NCBI GenBank assembly: GCA_000482145.1 | Contig: AUXH01000388.1 | Location: forward strand, 1-18,709 | Origin: Strigomonas culicis | Lineage: Eukaryota > Euglenozoa > Kinetoplastea > Trypanosomatida > Trypanosomatidae | Direction of reading: 5' to 3' | DNA length: 18,709 bases | Shown here: positions 1-7,204 of the stretch, one piece after another | How the letters are laid out: each line of letters begins with the position of its first letter | How positions within the stretch are numbered: position 1 is the stretch's first letter | The notes under the pieces: generated by a model | What the model was told of the DNA's origin: nothing | Database searches by the model: none | The model's input: the letters and a program-made list of their open reading frames with translations, nothing else | Translations under genes and position numbers: made by a program

Positions 1-407
1 AAGTGTGTGGGAGGTGAGGTAGAGAGAGGGGCAGCCGTCGCTGGTGTGGCTCTCATTCGACGTGTGGCTGCCGGTGATGGACAGACTCGCCCACCGCGGC
101 TCCGTCAGCTTGTAGGCCCTGGCGGTCTTCTCCAGCACGAAGAGCGGTGCGCTGGTGGTGCTGCCGCCGTCGCGCGTGCGGCACAGGAGCGGCGGCGCGG
201 CGGCCAGGTCGCGGCGGGCGGGCCGCAGCCACGGCACGGCGCGGTGCATGGCGGCCGCGCACTCGCCCGTGCCCCAGTCCACCCCCGTGGCGGCGGCGGC
301 GCTCGGCACCGTGCGCACGCGGCCGTCCGCGGTCAGCACGCAGGCGCCCGGCGGCAGCCGCGCGTCGCTGCCACTCAACAGACAGCGGCCGAGCTCCTCC
401 TGGAATG
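1..407. repeat. Duplicated tract, left copy
   Basis: This tract is almost identical to 2691-3057. Aligned by eye there are two single-base differences (positions 3 and 148; the second is silent) and one 40-nt block, 266-305, present only here. Similarity stops sharply at 407, although the homologous genes continue in both copies. It covers the luminal N-terminal part of the fucosyltransferase gene. Confidence 0.95.
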
Positions 408-588
408 ACTCTGTGGGGGATGGCTGGGCAAAAGCCACTGGTCCACCACCTAAAGGGGTACTCTTGAAGGGCACACTGATGAAGAGAAGGTAGCATACGA
501 AGAAACACAAGATAAGTGGTACCCACAGCCGCTTCCATGACTTGCAGTGCCATATGCCAGTGCGCTTCGTGCCTGCTAGGTACTGCAT
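1..588 (-). CDS. O-fucosyltransferase-like glycosyltransferase, copy 1 (N-terminal part, runs off left edge)
   Basis: This is the first 196 codons of a type II membrane glycosyltransferase; the catalytic part lies beyond the left edge. The start is the first ATG after a (CT)n tract and an AG. The product has a short basic N-terminus, a signal anchor at about residues 20-38 (KRLW, then LILCFFVCYLLF), a Pro/Gly-rich stem, then a luminal domain beginning near FQEELGRCLLSG. From about residue 101 the protein matches the neighbouring copy, which carries the O-fucosyltransferase motifs, so the function is inferred from that copy. Known for the family: transfer of fucose from GDP-fucose to Ser/Thr or sugar acceptors in the ER or Golgi. 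The frame is open throughout and contains the 40 nt missing from copy 2 (266-305), encoding an Ala run and the residues VDWGTGEC. It is therefore the apparently intact member of the pair. The membrane topology is clear; the exact acceptor is unknown. Confidence 0.8.
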   Translation of the reverse strand, partial: MQYLAGTKRTGIWHCKSWKRLWVPLILCFFVCYLLFISVPFKSTPLGGGPVAFAQPSPTESFQEELGRCLLSGSDARLPPGACVLTADGRVRTVPSAAAATGVDWGTGECAAAMHRAVPWLRPARRDLAAAPPLLCRTRDGGSTTSAPLFVLEKTARAYKLTEPRWASLSITGSHTSNESHTSDGCPSLYLTSHTL

Positions 589-635
589 GGGAGTGATGTG
601 TGCGTGTAAAGCGATGTTATAGCTTTCAAGAGCAC

Positions 636-687
636 GTGTGTGTGTGTGTGTGTGTCTGTGTGAGAGAGAGAGAGAGAGAGAGAGAGG
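636..687. repeat. Compound microsatellite (GT)n-(GA)n
   Basis: A (TG)n run is followed, after one interruption (CTG), by a (GA)n run. It lies in the inferred 5' UTR and splice-acceptor region of copy 1, so length changes would alter the polypyrimidine tract of that gene. Confidence 0.95.
656..687 (-). promoter_or_regulatory. Trans-splice acceptor of fucosyltransferase copy 1, (CT)n polypyrimidine tract
   Basis: Read on the minus strand, a (CT)n microsatellite of about 12 units runs into CACACAG, giving a pyrimidine tract plus AG of the kind used for spliced-leader addition. The inferred 5' UTR is about 68 nt and itself begins with a (CA)n run (+ strand GT repeat, 636-655). No ATG intervenes before the chosen start. 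Inferred from the general trypanosomatid rule, not from transcript data. Confidence 0.6.
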
Positions 688-1320
688 TATTGTTTTGTTA
701 CAGTTGCAAGTCAAACACCGTCTTGATGTGCACAGAAATGGACAGCTAATGAATACAATGCGAGGTGCAAGAATACTCATGTGTATTTCGAATTTATATA
801 CTTAAGGAGTAATGGCTCGAAAACAAAAGAAACAAGACAAACCAACAATAAAAAGGAAAGAACTTGAAAAGAAAAGAAAAAGGGGGAAACATACCCGACC
901 ACCAGAGAAGCGGAAATACTGAGTAGTACGTTCAAGGCAAGCGTATGCGAGTACTGTTCTGTTGTATGCGGTTGTGTGTATCGAGTACAATTCGGTAAGA
1001 GCTATTCACACGGTTCACATAACTCGTTGGCTCTGTGTACACTATCCTATGTATTTTGGTTTTAAAACGACAATGGAAGAGAGCCATTCACAGCATTTCG
1101 CTTCATTCATTCCACTAATTGGTGTGATGAACATACAAAGAAACAAAAAAAACGAAGATCTAATGAATTGAACAGAAATACATCATCCACCACAGCTTAA
1201 GTGCATACGCGAAGGGAAAAAGAAGAACGTGTAATGTCTATCAAATGAAGGAACTGTCCAGAAGCAACATACAGAAGTATTCGACATGCATCTTGCTTTT
1301 GCATTTCTTCTAAACATGTT

Positions 1321-1324
<4 letters not shown>

Positions 1325-1357
<33 letters not shown>
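1325..1357. repeat. (AC)n microsatellite
   Basis: An uninterrupted AC dinucleotide run of about 16 units in the inferred 3' UTR of fucosyltransferase copy 2. On the transcribed strand it reads (GT)n. Confidence 0.95.
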
Positions 1358-1361
<4 letters not shown>

Positions 1362-1508
1362 GCCTCTGTATTCTCATGCTTTACGTCAATCTGTACCACA
1401 CTTGATCTTCGTGTGTAGCTGCCCCCCAGGCCGGCACGACAGCGCCGACCGGCCACACCCCTGCAAGAGAGGTCCCGCGCCGCAGAGGTGCATGTGCTAG
1501 GGTTCGTT

Positions 1509-2939
1509 TTAAAAGAAATAATGCTCCACGTTTGCGTAGAAGGTAGTGCGCAGGTAGGCTGCCGGCACGCCATGGCAGGCGCGGCCCTGCCCCAGCCGCG
1601 CCAGGCACGCGCACTGCGAGATGGAGGACATGCGATTGCCGAAGAAGACGTCCGCACGCACGAGGAGGAAGTAGTCCAGCACGACGGCGGCCACAGAGCG
1701 CTCAAGCTCATTGCGGTACTCGGCTGGGACTTGAGCCTCACTGGACGTGTAGAGGCTCATATTTGCCTGAGTTATGCTGCGATGGATTTCATCCATAGCC
1801 TCCTTGCGCTGGTTGTCTGTGGCCAGGAAAACAGAAACCTTCAGCGGATTTGTTGTGTAAGAAGAAGTGGGGAGTAGCTGCTCCCTCGCGAAGTCTACCT
1901 TGCGCATCACGTCAGCGGCCGTGTACACGCACTCCGTCATGGTGCTCTGCAGGCCACCCTCACCGCGCTCGAAGGTGAGAGCGCTGACATCGTTTGGTGG
2001 ATCTCTGTACCAGGGAAAATGCAGTTTCTCTCTTTCACAATAGCCATCACGGTATCGGAGATGAAAGGCAACGGTGCTTCGCTGCGCGTGTGCCCGCAGC
2101 ACTTGTTCGACTGCCGCCGCGATGCCCAGAACGGGATCCAGCAGGCCCAGTATACGCGTCGCCTCCGTGAAGGGAGTACGTATGGAGAAGGCTACCACAT
2201 GCTCCAGCATGATGACTGGCGCCGTCGGGAAGATGACACGCGGCGGCTGTCCGTCCGTCTCCGGCGGCAGCGCATCAGCGATCTTCCCGAATTCGACGTT
2301 GAAGCGCAGCGGTGGCCACGCGGTCCCTTTCGCTGGCGCCAGTTGCGGCATCAGGTCTACTGTATCGTCTTTAAAAAGAGTTGGGTAGTAGCCTTGTTTG
2401 GTGTTCTCGTAGTAGAGGAGACGGCGGTCGGCCTCTTTGGGGTAGCGGCGCAGCACCCCCCCTTGAAGCGTCTCGTATTCGATGATGCAGTAGCCGGCGC
2501 GGCGCAGCCGGCCCACGCTGAAGTAGCGACCAAAGGCGGTACGGTACTTGCCCTCGGTATCCGAGAAGTTCTCTGGCCTACCGTCTAAAAGACTATTGAA
2601 CAGCGGCATCACATAGGTACGATTCAGCTTTTTTGCGAGCCACATCGCGGAGACGATACTCTGCAGTTGGTTGAAGGTATTCCCAAACAAAATTGTGTGG
2701 GAGGTGAGGTAGAGAGAGGGGCAGCCGTCGCTGGTGTGGCTCTCATTCGACGTGTGGCTGCCGGTGATGGACAGACTCGCCCACCGCGGCTCCGTCAGCT
2801 TGTAGGCCCTGGCGGTCTTCTCCAGCACGAAGAGCGGCGCGCTGGTGGTGCTGCCGCCGTCGCGCGTGCGGCACAGGAGCGGCGGCGCGGCGGCCAGGTC
2901 GCGGCGGGCGGGCCGCAGCCACGGCACGGCGCGGTGCAT
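1509..2939 (-). CDS. Intact catalytic-domain frame of fucosyltransferase copy 2
   Basis: An uninterrupted 476-residue frame whose first ATG corresponds to an internal Met of copy 1. Numbered from that Met, it shows the GDP-fucose glycosyltransferase (O-FucT) pattern. Residues 84-91 (LFGNTFNQ), then LAKKLNRTYVMP, form the usual nucleotide-sugar fold start. FHLR at 292-295 is the HxR motif thought to contact GDP-fucose. FLATD lies at 371-375, and VFFGNRMSSIS at 431-441 matches the C-terminal donor-site motif. An N-glycosylation-type NES and several Cys fit a luminal enzyme. If made from this ATG the product would lack the signal anchor and would stay in the cytosol. Family assignment is from motif order and spacing; the acceptor is unknown. 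Confidence 0.75.
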   Translation of the reverse strand: MHRAVPWLRPARRDLAAAPPLLCRTRDGGSTTSAPLFVLEKTARAYKLTEPRWASLSITGSHTSNESHTSDGCPSLYLTSHTILFGNTFNQLQSIVSAMWLAKKLNRTYVMPLFNSLLDGRPENFSDTEGKYRTAFGRYFSVGRLRRAGYCIIEYETLQGGVLRRYPKEADRRLLYYENTKQGYYPTLFKDDTVDLMPQLAPAKGTAWPPLRFNVEFGKIADALPPETDGQPPRVIFPTAPVIMLEHVVAFSIRTPFTEATRILGLLDPVLGIAAAVEQVLRAHAQRSTVAFHLRYRDGYCEREKLHFPWYRDPPNDVSALTFERGEGGLQSTMTECVYTAADVMRKVDFAREQLLPTSSYTTNPLKVSVFLATDNQRKEAMDEIHRSITQANMSLYTSSEAQVPAEYRNELERSVAAVVLDYFLLVRADVFFGNRMSSISQCACLARLGQGRACHGVPAAYLRTTFYANVEHYFF

Positions 2940-3057
2940 GGCGGCCGCGCACTCGGCACCGTGCGCACGCGGCCGTCCGCGGTCAGCACGCAGGCGCCCG
3001 GCGGCAGCCGCGCGTCGCTGCCACTCAACAGACAGCGGCCGAGCTCCTCCTGGAATG
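2691..3057. repeat. Duplicated tract, right copy
   Basis: Partner of 1-407, minus the 40-nt block that would sit between 2955 and 2956. Beyond 3057 the sequence encoding stem and signal anchor keeps the same spacing but is clearly diverged in bases. Confidence 0.95.
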
Positions 3058-3272
3058 TTTGTGGGGAAGGGGGATCAGCAACGGCCGTCTTGCCACCACC
3101 GAAAGAGGCACTGCTGAAGGGCACACTGATGAAGACGAGGCAGCACACGAATACACACATAATAAATGGAATCCACAGCCGCTTATGCCGTGAGCAGTGC
3201 GATGCAGAGTACAGCTGCGTATCTTTTAGCCGCATTACGAGAAGTTGCACGTATGGAGAGGAGGTCTTATAG

Positions 3273-3320
3273 CTTAAAGGAGTGCACGAAAGAGGGAAAG
3301 CGGTGTGGGAGGGGTAGAGG
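3273..3320 (-). promoter_or_regulatory. Trans-splice acceptor of fucosyltransferase copy 2
   Basis: On the minus strand a long C/T-rich tract (CTCTACCCCTCCC, later CTTTCCCTCTTTC) ends in CTCCTTTAAG. The AG lies 37 nt upstream of the ATG at 3235. An ATG further upstream in the same frame (3337) is removed by this acceptor, which supports the start chosen. The signal looks intact although the gene behind it is frameshifted. Confidence 0.6.
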
Positions 3321-3452
3321 TGCATAGTACGTAGCAAGCAATTATAAAGCCATTGTATAGGGGTTAAGAGGGAGAGTGCGCTGAAAATACTATTATACCG
3401 GTGAGCCGAGGGAATGAATGTAGTTGTTCAAAGAAGGGGGCTTGGTGGATCG

Positions 3453-4538
3453 TCAAGTATTAAAGATGGAGAATAAGGTGAAGGCCAACAAGAGCAAACC
3501 CATGACGGCAATAAGTGTGTGGAAGCGGTTGTCCTCATCAAAGTACTGCAGGATCTCGACCGTGTCTTTCTGCGTGAGCGGCATGTCGCGCTGTGGATTA
3601 GAGAATATTTTCCGTGTGGCTTGAAAGCGCTGCAGCGGGCGCTGAGGCGCGGGGCGGGGAGCCAATGGGGAGCCGGCCGCGGTCGCGCGCACCAGTATTG
3701 CTGCACGGTCGGGAGGAGCCGTGTGCGGCTGCTCGTGGCTGGGGCTGCCGCGCCCGCTGCGACGGTGCGGTGTGGGGTCGTGGGCCGGCCGCGCCAGCAC
3801 CTCCGCGGTGGGCGCGGCGCTGCTCGTATCGCCCTTTCCGCCCCTCACCTCGTGGACTGGAAGGTCGGTCGGTTGGCGGATAGCCACCTCCGCGTCGCTA
3901 CCGTGACTGGGAACTCGCGGGCGGTGCTCCGTCGCACGCATCCAACGCGCACGATCGGTGGGCGCCGCATCCGCCGCGCCGACGCCGAAGTCCCCCCCCG
4001 CCCCCGCCCCCCTCCCGTCCCGCTGCGCGGCACCGGTGGCGCGGTCAGCGGGCGCGGGGTGGCGGGTGTGTGTCGCCAGCGGGGCGGTGAAGGCCTCGCT
4101 GCGCCTATCCAGAAACTGCGCGAGCGTCGTCGGTGGGACGCGCACGGTGGCATGTGCCTCCGGCTCTCCGCTCGCCTGCGGTGGGGGTGGCGCCGCGGCC
4201 TCCCTCTCCGCTGCGCCGGGCCGCAGGCCGCGGAGGCTCTCGTAGAAGGAGTGGGTGTGGTCTTCAATGACATCCAAGCTGGGCGTGCGCCGCAGGGCCG
4301 GAGGGGGGTCCGCCGCCGTGCCTGTGGCGGGGGAGAAGCAGGCCCGCCGCGCGGCGGCGGGGGCCACGACGGGAGGCGGGGAGGGCCCCACCTCAGCCGT
4401 TTTCGACAGCCGCCGGCCGTCGTGTGGCTGGGTCTCTTCGTCATCCGCTAGAGGTGCTGCAACAGCTGCGGGAGAGTGACACCGCTCCCGGCCGCCCGCC
4501 CCCACGGGCGTGGCGGAGCCATCGACGTGAGACGTCAT
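3453..4538 (-). CDS. Proline/alanine-rich tail-anchored protein with IEDH motif (A)
   Basis: A 361-residue protein I do not recognise. Residues 1-330 are low-complexity, rich in Pro, Ala, Arg and Gly, and probably disordered. Two things stand out. A 16-residue island at 88-103 contains VIEDHTHSFYESLR. The C-terminus carries DEDNR (334-338), then one hydrophobic segment (about 341-359, IAVMGLLLLAFTLFSIF), and ends two residues later. No signal peptide is present, so this is a tail-anchored topology with a cytosolic body. The next gene shares the IEDH motif, a DEDxR box and the tail anchor. The start is the first ATG after the inferred splice acceptor; an in-frame upstream extension is AT-rich and lacks coding character. 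Target membrane (ER, mitochondrion or glycosome) and function are unknown. Confidence 0.85.
   Translation of the reverse strand: MTSHVDGSATPVGAGGRERCHSPAAVAAPLADDEETQPHDGRRLSKTAEVGPSPPPVVAPAAARRACFSPATGTAADPPPALRRTPSLDVIEDHTHSFYESLRGLRPGAAEREAAAPPPPQASGEPEAHATVRVPPTTLAQFLDRRSEAFTAPLATHTRHPAPADRATGAAQRDGRGAGAGGDFGVGAADAAPTDRARWMRATEHRPRVPSHGSDAEVAIRQPTDLPVHEVRGGKGDTSSAAPTAEVLARPAHDPTPHRRSGRGSPSHEQPHTAPPDRAAILVRATAAGSPLAPRPAPQRPLQRFQATRKIFSNPQRDMPLTQKDTVEILQYFDEDNRFHTLIAVMGLLLLAFTLFSIFNT
4230..4277 (-). other. IEDH motif of protein A
   Basis: Encodes LDVIEDHTHSFYESLR. Ten of 16 residues are identical to ADLIEDHYASFNASLR of the neighbouring gene (6036-6083), and it sits at almost the same distance from the N-terminus (residue 88 versus 82). 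Both are preceded by a short segment containing RR and Pro. The rest of the two bodies does not align by eye. Confidence 0.8.
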
Positions 4539-5423
4539 CCGTGGGCAGAAGCACTGCGAGAATCGAAAGGAAACTGTACTGTACGTATTTAGAAGTAGAG
4601 TGATATGTGAAGATGCATAGCTGTTTAAAGTGCTGTGAAAAAAAAATATGAGAATGAAGAAAGGAAAGAAAAGGTAATCCAACGTAAAAATATGCCTCTT
4701 GTGCGTATGAAAAACTGACTCTACTCATCGTCATTTAAACAACGAAAATGAAAAAGAGGTCAAGCAATTTAGTTGTCTTGCGTTTCACTTTCGAAAGATG
4801 AAAAAACAACAACAATGAAAATAAGACTAAAAACAAAAAAAAAAGCACTTTCATCGTTTGGTATGAGGGCACCATACTTTCATATATATAATGAGAGTAT
4901 CTGCGCTCGTGAGGAAATTGTAGGTGAAAAGACAGTTTGAAAAGAAGAAGAAGAAATGTGTATTATCCATGTACGATACTACACTTCTACTGACGGAAGG
5001 CCGTATATATACATCTGTACACGTTAATGCATTCTGGGGAAAGAATAGTTTCTAAAAGAAAAAAAAGGAAAAATAAACATGACTAAAAAAACCAAATCGA
5101 ACATGCTCTGTGATTCTAAAAATACAGAGTATAAAAAACGTATACCAACAGTTCAAGATTGAGTGTATCTCGAAAAGTACAAAAAAAGAAAAAGCACGTT
5201 AAAACAGAGTATTGATGGTAGAAGCGCTTGTATTACTTCTTGCTTCCAAGTTGTGAGTGTTTTGGTTTATTTAATCTGGGTTACACGTATACATTATAAA
5301 ACAAAAATAAATGTACATTATTATTCTCTGAGCTTTTACATGAAGAGCTAAAAACCCACGTCAATGTACAACGTAGATTACAACGAATGCGTACAGCTGT
5401 GACAATGATTTGCTTTCAGTGCT
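4539..5423. other. Intergenic spacer, AT-rich
   Basis: The left end is the 5' UTR and splice region of protein A; the remainder is AT-rich with A-runs and TATATA stretches and should contain the 3' UTR of the gene to its right. I see no coding frame, tRNA or repeat of note. Confidence 0.7.
4633..4678 (-). promoter_or_regulatory. Trans-splice acceptor of protein A
   Basis: Minus-strand CCTTTTCTTTCCTTTC, then a T run, then CACAG; the first AG is about 95 nt upstream of the ATG. The resulting 5' UTR holds a 9-codon upstream frame (4589-4618, MHLHISLLL), which could lower translation. Confidence 0.6.
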
Positions 5424-6326
5424 TTACCAGATAAAAAAAAGTAAAAACAAAAATCCGAAAAGTGCGGCCGTGTACAGAGCCGAGACGAGCAGCGGAGCCG
5501 CACTCAGCGTGGCCCACCGCTCGTACAGTCTAACATCCTCGTCTGTTTTGATGGAGGGAGGCGACGCACCTGTCGTGGGAGTGCTCGCCTCCCGACCGTT
5601 TGGCAAGGAGACCAGGACCGCCCCCCACCGCCGGCGCCGCCACGCCGCATGGTCGCGCCGCTGCTGTTGCCGCTGGCTCTGGCAGCTCGTGCTGGTGCTG
5701 CTGGCGCTGCCGCCGCTGCTGTCCCCCGGACGGAGCCGCGGCGGGCGGCAGGCCCCGCCAGAGGACCCGGTCGAGGAAAGAAACCCGGAGCTGCTGTCCT
5801 CGCCGCCTTCCTCCAGCTCCCGCCGGTGCTGCTGCTTGGGGGAGCGACGAGCGGCGAGACGGCTGCGGCAGCGGCCGACGGGCAGCACAAGGTGGTCCGC
5901 GGCGCGGAGGGGATGCCATGTCTCTCCCGCACTCGCTGCCATTGCCTCGTCGGCGGTGCGCGGCTGCGGCGCCGCGTGGGGGTGCATGCCGCCTCCGCGG
6001 AGGAGCCCCGCCGCCGCCGCCGCCTCTGACGCGACCCGCAGGCTGGCGTTGAAGGACGCGTAGTGGTCCTCAATGAGGTCTGCCGGCGCGCGCCCGGGGT
6101 CGGGCCGGCGCTCTGTTTTCACTTTTGTGGCCGCACGCTGTTGCAGCATGACAGACGCCATGCCCATCACGCACGCGACCTGTGCTGTCGTTTCCGCTTC
6201 TGCCCCCTCCTCCCTGTCCGCGGCCACCGCCACGCGCATGGGCTGCGGCGTGGTGGGTGACAGGGTGACCGAGCATGGCAGTGCGTCGCTGAGGGCGATA
6301 TCCTGGTAGGGGAGGTGACCCAACAT
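5424..6326 (-). CDS. Serine/alanine-rich tail-anchored protein with IEDH motif (B)
   Basis: A 300-residue protein without a recognised family. The body is disordered, with Arg/Gln-rich (about 153-174 and 217-233) and Ser/Gly-rich (about 178-212) parts. The motif LIEDHYASFNASLR lies at residues 84-97. Near the C-terminus DEDVR (262-266) precedes one strongly hydrophobic segment (about 276-299, PLLVSALYTAALFGFLFLLF), and the protein ends in it, so it is probably tail-anchored. The motif, the DEDxR box and the topology are shared with the gene to its left, which suggests an old tandem duplication in which only binding motifs and anchor were kept. The ATG chosen is the first after the splice acceptor; a second Met at residue 30 is possible. 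Function is unknown; I infer an adaptor or membrane tether role only weakly. Confidence 0.8.
   Translation of the reverse strand: MLGHLPYQDIALSDALPCSVTLSPTTPQPMRVAVAADREEGAEAETTAQVACVMGMASVMLQQRAATKVKTERRPDPGRAPADLIEDHYASFNASLRVASEAAAAAGLLRGGGMHPHAAPQPRTADEAMAASAGETWHPLRAADHLVLPVGRCRSRLAARRSPKQQHRRELEEGGEDSSSGFLSSTGSSGGACRPPRLRPGDSSGGSASSTSTSCQSQRQQQRRDHAAWRRRRWGAVLVSLPNGREASTPTTGASPPSIKTDEDVRLYERWATLSAAPLLVSALYTAALFGFLFLLFFIW
6036..6083 (-). other. IEDH motif of protein B
   Basis: Encodes ADLIEDHYASFNASLR, the counterpart of the motif at 4230-4277. The conserved positions are D, I, E, D, H, S, F, S, L and R. Confidence 0.8.
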
Positions 6327-7204
6327 ATCAATGTATAAAGAGCTGTATATTTTTCGAAGGGTATCTTATTCAATGTGAAGTGGAAAGAAAAGAAGAAATA
6401 CTATGAAATGAAATATATAGTATTGTATAATCAAAAAAAAAAAAGTGTGTATTAATTTGTTTTATAAGAAAACAAAAAAGAAACCCCAAAACACTTAATT
6501 ATTTACGTATCGTGTTGTTATGGTTTTAATAGTGATTTACAGTTATTGTCTTTTGTATTATGAAAGATCGAAGAACGTGTGAAAAGATAATAATCACACT
6601 CAAAAAAAAAAACTATAAAGAACAAAAAACAATAATTGTAAAGGATATATGAGAGAAACACACCACAACAAGAATCGTTTTAAGGGTATTAAAAGCTGCT
6701 TAATGTGTGCTCTTCTCTTGTTCTCCTTTCCTGTTCCTTTACTTATTTCCAATTATGCGTATAATGGAGATTCATTAAAAGAAAAGTAAAAGAAACCAAG
6801 AACAATAATTAGTTAACCTTCTACGGAACGTGCAGAAGACAAGGAGAGTAAGCAAGAAGAGAGGAGCGCATGTCATGTAAACATAAAGGAAACATAATAA
6901 ACGCTTTCTATTTCGAGCAGCATTTAAAGCATGAAAATCAAAATAGTTGATTCTTTTAATTCTGTTTAGTATCCCATATTGGGTTGTAATCGTAATCAAT
7001 ATCGATCGTGCACTCATAAAAAAAAACCCTTTTTTACCTTTTCCCTATACAGATACTGCATATGTACAAATCTCTGTACATCCACATGTGTTCTTTTTTT
7101 TTCCCCCCCCCATAATTTGTAAAGTGTTGATAACTGCTTTTTCCCTTTTTTCCGTTTTGCCACTACTACTATTACTACTACTTCTTCTGCTTTGAGTGAG
7201 GCCG
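6327..7204. other. Intergenic spacer, AT-rich
   Basis: Besides the splice region at its left end it contains A/T-rich DNA with a T9C8-like homopyrimidine run on the plus strand (about 7090-7110) and a CTA/CTT trinucleotide stretch close to the stop of the gene on the right. Both fall in the inferred 3' UTR, where the transcript is purine-rich. An 80-codon AT-rich frame here is treated as chance. Confidence 0.65.
6365..6399 (-). promoter_or_regulatory. Trans-splice acceptor of protein B
   Basis: Minus-strand TTTCTTCTTTTCTTTCC tract followed by the first AG (in GAATAAG), about 38 nt upstream of the ATG at 6326. A second AG (ATACAG) lies closer to the ATG. Confidence 0.55.

Larger units (their letters stand above)
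589..1508. other. Intergenic spacer between the two fucosyltransferase copies
   Basis: Mostly AT-rich, with the copy 1 splice region at its left end, a (CA)n microsatellite near 1325-1357 and a GC-rich stretch (about 1418-1508) directly behind the copy 2 stop codon. I see no ATG-started frame of coding character and no tRNA-like structure. On the minus strand it must hold the 3' UTR and polyadenylation site of copy 2. Confidence 0.7.
1509..3235 (-). pseudogene. O-fucosyltransferase-like gene, copy 2, frameshifted by a 40-nt deletion
   Basis: This is the tandem paralogue of copy 1. The start ATG fits the copy 1 N-terminus (basic tail, KRLW, then signal anchor IPFIMCVFVCCLVFI at about residues 20-35) and lies 37 nt behind a good splice acceptor. 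The signal-anchor frame reads into the luminal domain (FQEELGRCLLSG, then VRTVPS) and then shifts at 2955/2956, where 40 nt present in copy 1 are absent. The four bases CTCG flank the missing block in copy 1, so slippage or microhomology deletion is likely. The shifted frame terminates at 2795. The rest of the gene is an undamaged 476-codon frame. This could be a true pseudogene, a gene re-initiating at an internal ATG, or an assembly error in very GC-rich DNA. Confidence 0.75.

Noticed and set aside
802..990. 62-codon minus-strand frame in the spacer between the fucosyltransferase copies
   Set aside because: It has no ATG; its second half is simply a pyrimidine-rich tract read as Phe/Leu/Ser.
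6775..7017. ATG-started 80-codon minus-strand frame with hydrophobic segments in the spacer left of the CorA gene
   Set aside because: It is AT-rich, unlike every accepted gene, and its hydrophobic residues follow from T-rich codons. The pyrimidine run ends at the ATG itself, so an acceptor would remove the start.
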